Origin: CAVWUA01 sp963758025
GTDB taxonomy: Bacteria; Planctomycetota; Planctomycetia; Isosphaerales; Isosphaeraceae
Direction of reading: 5' to 3'
NCBI GenBank assembly: GCA_963758025.1
Contig: CAVWUA010000030.1
Coordinates: forward strand, 124,001 to 188,000
DNA: 64,000 bases
The notes under the pieces were generated by a model that made no database searches, was not told the DNA's origin, and was given only the letters and a program-made list of their open reading frames with translations. The position numbers and the translations under genes were made by a program. Positions 17,520 through 26,395 of this stretch are shown here, piece by piece (within the stretch, counting starts at the first letter, position 1; each line of letters opens with the position of its first letter).

Positions 17520-18335
17520 GTGGCTTCCGACCCCCAGGCGCCGTCCCGCACCGAGGAACTCTCGGCGCAGTATTCGGCCATCGAGAATGAGATCCCCGCC
17601 TACCGCGCGATCAGCCCGTTGGCGATCGCCAGCTTGCTTCTCGGCCTCCTCTCATTCTTCACCTTCGTCAACGTCTGGTTAGGCATCGCCGGCGTTCTGG
17701 CGATCGTGGCCGGCGTGATCGCCGAGCGGAAGATTCGCCGCTATCCCGACATGTTCACCGGCCGCGGCCTGGCCCAGGCGGGCATCGCCCTGGGGCTGGT
17801 CTTCACGCTCTCGGCGGTGACGATCGACTTCATTCAGTCGCTCGTCCTCCAGCAGAAGGCGAAAGCCTTCGGCCAGCAATATGCCAAGATCCTGAACGCG
17901 AAGGACCTGGCCGATTCGTCGTATTACCTGATGCCGTCCACGTCGCGGCAGGGCAAGACGCCCAAGAAGATGCTCGACGAATTCCTCAAGCAGAACCCCG
18001 ATCCCCAGACGCAAAGCGCCTATCTGGGCCAGGTGAACCTGGTCCTCGATCGACTGAAGCAGCCGAAGGGGAAGGTCCGGTTCGTCGAGATCGAGAATGC
18101 CGGTTACGACGGATTGACCGCGTTCGCGTTCGCCCTGCTGGAAGTGACCGGCCCCGCCAACAAGAACCATCCGGCGCAGGAATATGCCTTGCTGGAGTTG
18201 AAGTCGCTCCCGGAAGACAAGGGCAACCACTGGTATATCAACCAGATCCTCTATCCGTACGAGCCCAAGACCCACGCGCTGCAACCCAAGCCCATCGACG
18301 ACGGCCACAACCACAGCGGCGGACACGGGCATTGA
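17520..18335 (+). CDS. DUF4190-like membrane protein with His-rich tail
   Basis: 271 residues. GTG at 17520 is preferred because AGGAG lies 7 nt upstream. Two membrane segments at about residues 38-75 (LAIASLLLGLLSFFTF and GIAGVLAIVAGVIAERK) and a GRGLAQAGIALGLVFTLSAV segment match the DUF4190-like pattern. They are followed by a soluble domain of about 150 residues (QQYAKILNAKDLADSSYYLM onward). The C-terminus ends DDGHNHSGGHGH, a possible metal-binding tail. Function unknown. Confidence 0.75.
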   Translation: MASDPQAPSRTEELSAQYSAIENEIPAYRAISPLAIASLLLGLLSFFTFVNVWLGIAGVLAIVAGVIAERKIRRYPDMFTGRGLAQAGIALGLVFTLSAVTIDFIQSLVLQQKAKAFGQQYAKILNAKDLADSSYYLMPSTSRQGKTPKKMLDEFLKQNPDPQTQSAYLGQVNLVLDRLKQPKGKVRFVEIENAGYDGLTAFAFALLEVTGPANKNHPAQEYALLELKSLPEDKGNHWYINQILYPYEPKTHALQPKPIDDGHNHSGGHGH

Positions 18336-18446
18336 GCGTCCGCCTCGCGCCTTCATGGCTCAGGGAACAGTGATGATCGATGGCTGAGGAAGCGAACGCC
18401 GCGAATCAGGTATTCGCCATCCCGGCATGATTCGCGGCGTGCTCTC

Positions 18447-18851
18447 TTATTGGCCGCGATACGAGGCATGGCATTTGGGGGTTTCCCAGAGCGTGACCTC
18501 GACGACGGGCAGACCGGCGTCGGCGGCGCGGTCGTGGATCAAGCGGGCGATGTTCTCGGCGGTCGGGTTGGTCTCCATGATGAAGACCCGTTCGCCCCGT
18601 TCCTGGAGCAACGGCAGGATCGGGTCCTCACGGCAGAGCAACATGTTGTGGTCCAGGTTCTCGTCGATCCAGAGCTGAACCTCGCGCTTGATGTCGCTGA
18701 AATCGACGAGCATGCCCCGCGCATCGAGCGCGGGGGCCTCCAGGGTGATGATGGCCAGGCCGTTGTGTCCGTGGAGATGCCGGCACTTGCCCTCGTAGTT
18801 GATCAGGCGGTGTCCGTAGCAGAATTCAATCTCTCGACTGACTCGAAACAT
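18447..18851 (-). CDS. queD: 6-carboxytetrahydropterin synthase (QueD/PTPS family)
   Basis: Converts dihydroneopterin triphosphate to 6-carboxytetrahydropterin, an early step to queuosine and other deazapurines. 134 residues from ATG 18851. Zinc ligands are the His in FCYGHRL and the two in HLHGH; the Cys of GKCRHLHGHN is where QueD has its catalytic Cys. DFSDIK and DHNMLL (catalytic Asp-His region) and a C-terminal ETPKCHASY, with the catalytic Glu in ET, are present. tgt, which acts at the end of this pathway, is 1.7 kb away. A eukaryote-like pyruvoyl-tetrahydropterin synthase role is less likely. Confidence 0.87.
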   Translation of the reverse strand: MFRVSREIEFCYGHRLINYEGKCRHLHGHNGLAIITLEAPALDARGMLVDFSDIKREVQLWIDENLDHNMLLCREDPILPLLQERGERVFIMETNPTAENIARLIHDRAADAGLPVVEVTLWETPKCHASYRGQ

Positions 18852-19123
18852 GGGTGCGACGTTCCCGGCGGAGAGGTTGAGGGATGGGGCCGAGCCTGGC
18901 TCAAGCGGCACGTTCGGGCGCATTCTAGAAAGGCCCGAACCTCGCGGCAAGCCGTCGGCTGTGGGAGGCGCATCGCGTCGAGCCAACCGGGTGAGGTTGA
19001 GAAGCCCACGACGGTTTGGTTATGATGGTCCACTTGCCTCCATCTCACCCCACCCAGTTCTCGATGACGAGGCGAGCGGGGCCGCGATACGGGGGTCTTT
19101 TGATCTGTGCTGAGGAGCGACTC

Positions 19124-20458
19124 ATGGCCGAGCAGATGACGACCGATGTTCGAGCGCTTTTAGACCGTGATCCGTTTGATGCCTCGGCTGTGGCCGATCT
19201 GCGCGAGGTTCTGGGGCGTGATCCGTCCCGGTATCGTACCTTGCGCGACGCGGCGAGTGCCCTGCAAGAGCGGTCCAAGGGGTCGATGACTCCGGAAATT
19301 CACCTGCGGCTCGGCGTGGCCGATGTGTTGATGGGACGTTATGTCGCGGGCCTCGATCATCTGGGCAAGGCCGGCGATCAGGGCCTCGCCCACTTCTTCC
19401 GCGGCCTGGCCCTGGAACATCTTCTCCGCTGGGAGGACGCCGCCAAGGCGTTCGTCGACGCCGCGAAGGCCGGATACGACCCCAGGCGCTCGGAATTGCA
19501 CCGCGCCGGCGCCTTGCGACGCGCCGGCAAGCCGGACGAGGCCCGTGAGTTGCTCGGCAAGCTCGACAGTCTGGCCGGCTCGTCGGCCGAATACCACTAC
19601 CAGAAGGGAACCTTCCTCGCCGCCGATGGCGACCTGGTGCACGCGTCGGCCGAGTTTGAAAAGGCCCTGGAACTGGAGCCGGACCATACCGGCGCGTTGT
19701 TTGAGCTGGCCTACATCAACGACCTCTTCGGCAACGACGAGGAGGCCGTCAAGTACTACTCTCAGTGCATCCGTCGCCCCCCCGTCCCGATCGGCGCCCT
19801 GATCAACCTGGGCGTCCTGTACGAGGACGAGATGCGGTTCCGCGATGCCGAGGAATGCTACCGGCAGGTCCTCAACGTGGACCCGAACCACCCCCGGGCA
19901 CGGCTCTTCTTCAAGGACTGTCGCGCCAGCCGCGACATGTACTACGACGAGGACCAGGAGCAGCACATCCAGCAGCTCATTCGCCTGCTGGAAACCCCCG
20001 TCACCGACTTCGAGCTGTCGGTGCGCAGCCGCAACTGCCTCCGAAAGATGAACATCCGCACGCTCGGCGACCTGACCCGCACCACCGAGATCGCCCTGCT
20101 GGCCTCGAAGAACTTCGGCGAGACATCGCTCCAGGAAATCAAGGAGATGATGACCTCGAAGAACCTCCGGCTCGGCATGTCGCTGGAAGGGGGCGAACGC
20201 GGCCCGATCGGTAGTCCGTTGCCCGTCGCCGAGGAAGTCTCTCCCGAGGAAAAGGCGCTGATGTCCAAGCCCATCAGCGAGCTGAACCTCTCGGTCCGTG
20301 CCCGCAAGTGCATGACCAAGCTCAACATCCAGACCGTCGGCGAACTGGTTCACAAGAGCGGCGACGAGCTGATGGAGTGCAAGAACTTCGGCGTCACCTC
20401 GCTCAACGAGGTCCGCGAGAAGCTGACGCTCATGAACCTGAAGCTCAAGAACGACTGA
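19124..20458 (+). CDS. TPR protein with two RNA-polymerase alpha-CTD-like domains
   Basis: 444 residues. ATG 19124 has GAGGAG 7 nt upstream. Residues about 1-275 form TPR-like helical repeats (EYHYQKGTFLAADGDLVHASAEFEKALELEPDH is one unit). Residues about 295-350 and 380-444 are two copies of the helix-hairpin-helix fold of the RNA polymerase alpha C-terminal domain: ELSVRSRNCLRKMNIRTLGD...KNFGETSLQEIKEMM and NLSVRARKCMTKLNIQTVGE...KNFGVTSLNEVREKL. No N-terminal alpha domain is present, so it is not RpoA. Known members are frequent in planctomycetes, but the role is not established; DNA or RNA-polymerase contact is inferred from the domains. Confidence 0.88.
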   Translation: MAEQMTTDVRALLDRDPFDASAVADLREVLGRDPSRYRTLRDAASALQERSKGSMTPEIHLRLGVADVLMGRYVAGLDHLGKAGDQGLAHFFRGLALEHLLRWEDAAKAFVDAAKAGYDPRRSELHRAGALRRAGKPDEARELLGKLDSLAGSSAEYHYQKGTFLAADGDLVHASAEFEKALELEPDHTGALFELAYINDLFGNDEEAVKYYSQCIRRPPVPIGALINLGVLYEDEMRFRDAEECYRQVLNVDPNHPRARLFFKDCRASRDMYYDEDQEQHIQQLIRLLETPVTDFELSVRSRNCLRKMNIRTLGDLTRTTEIALLASKNFGETSLQEIKEMMTSKNLRLGMSLEGGERGPIGSPLPVAEEVSPEEKALMSKPISELNLSVRARKCMTKLNIQTVGELVHKSGDELMECKNFGVTSLNEVREKLTLMNLKLKND

Positions 20459-20572
20459 CCGGGCCGTTTCTTGTCGCGGCGCCGGTCGGCCAGGACGCAA
20501 CATCTAAAAGGGCGCGGAGTCGATCCTCGTTTCGTCTCCGCGCCCCGTTTGGAACGGATAAACCGTGCCCTG

Positions 20573-21735
20573 ATGGCCCACAGTTCGACCTCGGAACCCG
20601 TTCCCTCCTCTCCTCCGGCTCCGCAACGTCCGATTCGCTTCGAACGGATTCGGAATGATTCCGGCAGCGCCGCGCGGCTGGGCCTGCTTCACACGCCCCA
20701 CGGCACCGTGGAGACGCCCGTCTTCATGCCGGTCGGCACGCGGGGGACGGTCAAGGGGCTGACGCCCGAGATGCTCCGCTCGGTCGGCAGCCGGATGATC
20801 CTGGCCAACACGTACCACCTCGCCCTTCGCCCCGGCGAGGACGTGGTCGAGGCGCTCGGCGGGCTGCACCGGTTCATGGCCTGGGACGGCCCGATCCTGA
20901 CCGACTCCGGCGGCTTTCAGGCGTTCAGCATGGCCGATCGCTCCGCCTTGACGGAGGATGGCGTCTCGTTCCGATCGCATCTGGACGGCGCCCGGTTCGA
21001 CCTCTCTCCCGAGCGGGCCGTGGCGATTCAGGAGGCCCTGGGGGCCGACGTGGCGATGTGCTTCGACCACTGCCCGGCCTTGCCGGCATCGAAGGAGGCC
21101 GTCGCCGACGCGGTGGAACGGACCGTCCGCTGGGCGTGGCGCTGCAAGCAGGCGCATCAACGCCCGGACCAGGCCCTGTTCGGGATCGTCCAGGGAGGGA
21201 GCCACGAGGACCTGCGCGCCTCGTGCGCCGAGCGGCTCGTGGCGATGGACTTCGACGGCTACGCCGTGGGGGGCGTCAGCGTGGGAGAGAGCCGGGAGGA
21301 GGTCCGCGCGGCCCTGGCCGTCTCGACTCATCGGCTCCCCGAGGACAAGGCCCGCTACCTGATGGGGGTGGGGCGGCCGCAGGACATCCTGGACGCCGTG
21401 GCGACCGGGATCGACATGTTCGACTGCGTCTTGCCGACCCGCAACGGCCGCAACGCCACCTGCCTGACGATGGCCGGGCCGGTCAAGCTCCGCAACGCCG
21501 CCCACCGGACCGACCCCCGGCCGATCGAGGCGGGATGCGATTGCCCGGCCTGTCGCAATTCAGCCGGGCGTATCTCCGACACCTGTTCCTGGTCGGGGAG
21601 ATGCTCGGGCCGATCCTGGCCTCGCTGCACAACCTGGCGTTCCTGCACCGGCTGACGGCCGGGATGCGCGCGGCGATCGCCGAGGGACGGTTCGCCTCCT
21701 TCCGAGAGGAGACCCTGGCGGCGCTCGGTCCCTAA
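20573..21735 (+). CDS. tgt: tRNA-guanine transglycosylase (one frameshift)
   Basis: Exchanges guanine 34 for preQ1 in Asn/Asp/His/Tyr tRNAs. Landmarks are MPVGTRGTVKGL, ILTDSGGFQAFSM with the substrate-binding Asp, FGIVQGG, YAVGGVSVGE, and GIDMFDCVLPTRNGR with the nucleophilic Asp. The zinc site starts at CDCPAC and ends at YLRHLF, and an indel near 21560 falls exactly between these two, so the frame changes there. Start ATG 20573 follows 114 nt after the TPR-alphaCTD gene. The order tgt-yajC-secD is widely conserved and supports all three calls. Confidence 0.93.
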
Positions 21736-21861
21736 TCCCCGCTTGAAGTTCGGGGGGGGTAACGAGTAGAGTGGGGGCGAGTCTCCTGATTGTCACGCGC
21801 GGGCGGGTCTTCGGCTCCGTCCGCCGGACTCCATCCACGGCACCGTTGAGTTCCCACCGTC

Positions 21862-22259
21862 ATGCCCGGTTTGTTTGACGCTTTCGTTCCTCTCTTCGCC
21901 CAGGCGGCGGCCAAAGCCGCGAAACCGGCCCGGGCGGGACCGATAGCATTATGCCGACGATCATCATGTTCGCGCCGGTGATCGTGCTGTTCTACTTCAT
22001 GATCCTCCGGCCGCAGCAACAGCAGGAAAAGCGCCGGCTCCAGACGATCCAGGCCTTGAAGAAGAACGACCGGGTGCTGACCAACGCCGGCATCTACGGC
22101 ACGGTCGTCTCGGTGGACCCGGACAGCGACAAGATCGTGATTCGCGTGGACGACGACCGCGGGGTCAAGATGGCCTTCAGCAAGGCCAGCATTGCCCGGC
22201 GGATCGACAGCGAATCCGAAAAAGCCAGCGCGACGGAGAAGGCGGGCGCGACGTCGTGA
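21862..22259 (+). CDS. yajC: Sec translocon accessory protein YajC (probable frameshift)
   Basis: Small inner-membrane subunit associated with SecDF-YajC. The core from 21951 reads MFAPVIVLFYFMILRPQQQQEKRR followed by the beta-rich TNAGIYGTVVSVDPDSDKIVI domain. Upstream, MPGLFDAFVPLFAQAAAKAA from 21862 fits the hydrophobic N-terminus often seen in this family but lies in another frame; an indel near 21930 would join it as GGTDSIMPTII. If no indel exists, translation would begin at 21951 with 102 residues. The C-terminal 20 residues are Ala/Glu/Ser-rich. Confidence 0.85.
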
Positions 22260-22494
22260 GGTGCAACGGAGACAGTCCCTGGAGGGTTCCCCCGGGGCCT
22301 TCGCGTCGAGCAAAACGGCAACCGAACGGGTGACGTGATCGGGTCGTGAGTGAACGAGTGAACCGGGTCGCGTGGCCCCTTGTTGGTATCGTCTCAATCC
22401 ACCGTAGGCCCTCTGACGGGCCTTGCATCGCTTTACCGGGATCGCCCGGTCCGCGCCCCGTCCTCGGGCGTCCGGCGGGCCGCAAGGAATGGTC

Positions 22495-25493
22495 ATGAAG
22501 AACTTCGGCGTGAAATTCGCGTTGATCGCAGCGCTGGCTCTCGGCGGCATCTACACCATCTGGGCCAACGGTCTCCAACTGGGGATCGACCTCTCGGGCG
22601 GCACGATCCTCGTCTATCAGGTGAAGGAGGAGAACCGGACGAAGGGGAACCGGATGGACGACCTGATCGCCGCCATCCGGAGCCGCGTCAATCCGGAGGG
22701 GCTCAAGGACATCCCGATCCGTGCCGTCGGCAATAACCGCTTCGAGATCATCCTGGCCGAAGCCAGCCCCGAAGAGGTCGATCGGCTCAAGCGGAAGATG
22801 ACCGACGTCGGCGCCCTGGAGTTCCGCATCCTGGCGAACGAGAAGAAGGATGGCGCGGGGGGCCGCCGGGGCGACATGATCACCAAGGCCATGGCCTCCG
22901 ACATCAACGACCCGCCGAACAACTACGGCTGGGCCCGGCTGGGGGAGATCGTCACCGGCAACGATCCCAAGACCGATAAGACCCAGATTACCGACCTCAC
23001 GCGGAGCTGGTCGTTCGACCGCTATAAAGGGGTCGAGGTCGTCCTGACCGGCAAGGACGCCACCGGCCGCGAGCAGACCGACCAGGTCGCCGTCGAGTCG
23101 AACACCGACAACACGCTCACCCTCGTCCGCCCGCACCGGCTGGCCAAGGTCGATTCCTACCGCCTTGAGTACAACCCGAGCGAGATCGTCGCCGGCCCGA
23201 ACGCGATCGTCCGCGAAGTCGATCGCGGCGGCGGCTTGACCGAGCGCTACATCCTCTACAAGCTCGATAATCAGGACGTGACCGGCGAATACCTGAACCG
23301 GGTCACGCAGACGCAGGACGAGAGCCTTCAGCCCGCCGTCGGCTTCTACTTCAACTCGACCGGAGCGCGGAAGTTCGGCGCCTTGACCCGCGACACCTGC
23401 CCGAGGAAGGGGGCGCGTTCAAGTACCAGCTCGCCGTCATCCTCGACGGCCTGGTCCGCTCGGCCCCGTCGATCAACTCCGAGATTCGCGATTCGGGGAT
23501 CATCGAGGGGTTCCAGGCCGAGGAGGTTCCCTACCTGATCGAGATCCTCCAGTCGGGTAGCCTGCCGGCGAGCGTCGATCCGACCCCGTTGCTCGAAGAG
23601 AAGGTCGGGCCGACTCTCGGCCGTGACACGATCGAGAAGGGCCTGCGGGCGATCGCCATCTCGATGCTCGTCGTGCCCATCTTCATGATCCTCTACTACC
23701 GCTTCGCCGGTCTCGTGGCGGTCGTCGCGCTGGTGCTGAACATCATCCTGCTGGTCGCGTCGATGGCGCTGACCGGCAGCTCGTTCACCCTGCCCGGCCT
23801 GGCCGGCCTGGCCCTGACGATCGGCATGGCGGTCGACGCCAACGTGCTGATCTTCGAACGCATGCGCGAGGAGCGCGAGCGCGGGGCCGGCATGGCCCAG
23901 CAGATCCGCAACGGCTTCTCCCGCGCCTGGACGACGATTCTCGACTCGAACGTCACGACCATGCTCTCGGGCATGGTCCTCTGGGCCGTCGGCACCGAGG
24001 AGGTCAAGGGGTTCGCCCCCACGCTCATCATCGGCCTGATCTGGAACCTGTTCACCGCCGTGTTCGTCTCGCGGCTGATCTTCGAGTTCTGGTATCAGCA
24101 AGGTTGGCTCAAGAAGCTGACGATGACGCGCATCCTGGACAAGACGAACATCGACTTCATCGGTCCCCGGCGCTACTTCATGCTCGGCTCGTTGATCATC
24201 GTCGTGGCCAGTGTCGCCCTGTTCGCCTCGCGCGGGAGCCGGATGTACAACATCGACTTCACCGGCGGCACGCTCGTCGCCATCCGGCTCGACAACGATG
24301 CCGCGGCAATCAAGGATCTCTCCCCGGCCGATCGCGCCGCCCTGGTGCGGTCCAAGGCCGGCGATGTGCTCCGCGACGCGACCGTGGAATCGCTGAACGT
24401 CGGTGATGAGAACCCTGGCCTGCGGTTCAATATCCGCACGACCGAATCCGACCAGGCGAAGGTTCAGCAGAAGATTCTGGAAGCCTTCTCCGACAGCCTG
24501 GCCCGGGTCGAGACCACGGTGTCGAACCCCGAACCGATCCCCGGCGGCAAAGCGGCCGGCGAGGCGACGAAGGGGGAGACCAAGGCGGAGGAAAAGAAGA
24601 AAGCCGCGTCATCACCCGCACTCGAAGCCCGGTTCGCGGGCGGGAATCGGTTCGATCTGAAGTTCAGTCGGGAGGTGGAGCCGTCCACCGTTCGCGAGCG
24701 GTTCATCTCCATCCTGGAAGCCGCGACGCCGAAGGTGGCGAACCCCGCGACCCGTTTCGAGCTGGACGTTCCCGAGGACGCCACCACGACCGTGCCCGCG
24801 GGGGACGTGAACGAAGTGGCCGTGACTGAGTTGACGCTCAACACCGACCTCGACCCGGCCCTGGCTCAGCAGTACCTGGCGGGGCTGGCGGGGGCCTTGC
24901 GTGACGAGCCCGGCTTGCTCTTCGACCGGGTCGAGAACTTTGGCGCGGCCGTGGCGGGTGAGACCCGCAACCTCGCCATCGTCGCGATCGTCGGGAGCTG
25001 GCTCATCATCATCGCCTATCTCTGGTTCCGGTTCAAGTCGGTCAGCTACGGCCTGGCGGCGGTCATCGCCCTGGTACACGACGTTCTGATGACGATGGGG
25101 GCCGTGGCCCTGTTCGGCTACAAGATCGACCTGCCGATGATCGCCGCGTTCCTGACCCTGATCGGTTTCTCGGTCAACGACACGATCGTCATCTTCGACC
25201 GGATTCGCGAGATCAAGGGGAAGACGCCGTACATCAACGAGGCGATGCTCAACGCCGCGATCAACCAGACCTTGAGCCGGACGATCCTGACGTCGGTGAC
25301 GGCCTGGCTCGTCGTCCTGATCCTGTTCCTCTTCGGCGGCGAGGGGCTGCAAGGCTTCTCGTTCTGCCTGGTGGTCGGGTTCCTCAGCGGTACCTACAGC
25401 ACGATCTACATCGCCACCCCGATCCTGATCGAGTGGAGCCGCAAGGCACCCGAGACGAAGGCCAAGGACACGACCATGGTCGCCAGCCGCTGA
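22495..25493 (+). CDS. secDF: SecDF fusion, protein-export membrane protein (one frameshift)
   Basis: Proton-driven helper of the Sec translocon. SecD and SecF are fused into about 999 residues. ATG 22495 is chosen because AAGGA is 6 nt upstream; the ATG at 22489 abuts the Shine-Dalgarno sequence. The SecD part has LGIDLSGGTILVYQV in its N-terminal region, a large periplasmic domain, and membrane segments with GMAVDANVLIFERMREE. The SecF part starts near 24130 with IDFTGGTLVAI and ends with FSVNDTIVIFDRIREIKGK and a last transmembrane segment before 25430. A Lys/Ala/Glu-rich stretch near 24540-24610 lies within the SecF periplasmic domain. A frame change near 23392 (ALTR to HLPEEGGAFKYQ) is required. 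Confidence 0.93.
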
Positions 25494-25509
25494 GGACCAA
25501 GGACGGAAA

Positions 25510-25613
25510 AGCCTCTCGCGAAAATACCAAGCCGCAAAGGAACGCCAAGGAAGACAGGGGAGGATTTCTCCCGTCTTCCTTGGCGTTTTTCCTTGGCACC
25601 TTGGTGAGAGGCT
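25510..25613. terminator. Long nested hairpin, bidirectional terminator
   Basis: A 104-nt inverted structure fills the gap between convergent secDF and birA. Outer arms AGCCTCTC (25510-25517) and GAGAGGCT (25606-25613) surround an inner perfect 15-bp stem, AACGCCAAGGAAGAC (25541-25555) with 25573-25587. The inner stem is followed by TTTTT on the plus strand and preceded by A-rich sequence, so it could terminate both genes. Confidence 0.8.
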
Positions 25614-25620
25614 CTTCAGC

Positions 25621-26373
25621 TCAAGGGGCGACCTCGTTGCGGAGAACACGCCCGCCGTGGAGCGTGGTCGTCTGACCCAGCTCGTCGGACAGGATCAATC
25701 CCCCGTTCGCGTCGATCCCCCGGACCCAGCCGGAGACAATCCGCGTGCCGAGGTCGATCCGCACCCGCGAACCGAGCAGTTGATCCCGTTCCGCCCAGCG
25801 CCGGGCGAGCGTCGGATCATCCCCCGCGAGCGCGTCCAGATGCGGGGGGATCTGCGCCAGGACACCGTTCAGCAAGGCTGAGCGATCGATTGTACTCCCG
25901 CGTAGCTCCTCAATCGTCGTGGCCATCCGGCGCACGTCGGGAGGGGCCTGATCGAGCCGGGTCGCGACGTTCAGCCCGATTCCGATCGCGATACGGACGC
26001 CGTGCGGGGTCTCCACCCGCTCGGGCAAGATCCCGCCGAGCTTCCGGCCCGCGGTCTCCAGGTCGTTCGGCCATCGTATCCCGATCCGGCCCGTCGGGAC
26101 CCCCGACGACTCCAGGGCCGCGATGATGGCGAGGGCCGAAACGAGGGCCATCCGGGGAAAATGGCCCTCGCGTAAGCCGTGGGCTGCCGGGTCGATGCCG
26201 AGCGTGAACGTCAGGCTCCCCTCGTCCGACCACCAGGTATTCTGGCCCCGTCCCCGCCCGGCGGTTTGTCGGTCCGCCCGCACGACCAGCGGCAGCGCCG
26301 TTGTCCCCTCGACCAGCAGACGTTTCACCTCGTCGCTGGTCGAGCCGATGACCTCGTGATGGATCAGGAACAT
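25621..26373 (-). CDS. birA: Biotin--[acetyl-CoA-carboxylase] ligase
   Basis: Attaches biotin to carrier domains. 250 residues from ATG 26373, with catalytic-domain motifs TSDEVKRL, DRQTAGRGRGQNTWWS (the GRGRxxxxW biotinyl-AMP loop), IRWPNDL and KLGGILPE, and a C-terminal SH3-like domain (GWVRGIDANGGLIL). The N-terminal DNA-binding domain of the E. coli-type repressor is absent, so it should be a ligase only. It lies 22 nt downstream of pyruvate carboxylase, whose AMKM lysine is its expected target. Confidence 0.9.
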   Translation of the reverse strand: MFLIHHEVIGSTSDEVKRLLVEGTTALPLVVRADRQTAGRGRGQNTWWSDEGSLTFTLGIDPAAHGLREGHFPRMALVSALAIIAALESSGVPTGRIGIRWPNDLETAGRKLGGILPERVETPHGVRIAIGIGLNVATRLDQAPPDVRRMATTIEELRGSTIDRSALLNGVLAQIPPHLDALAGDDPTLARRWAERDQLLGSRVRIDLGTRIVSGWVRGIDANGGLILSDELGQTTTLHGGRVLRNEVAP

Positions 26374-26395
26374 GGGTGGAAGGCCGCCGGTCTCC

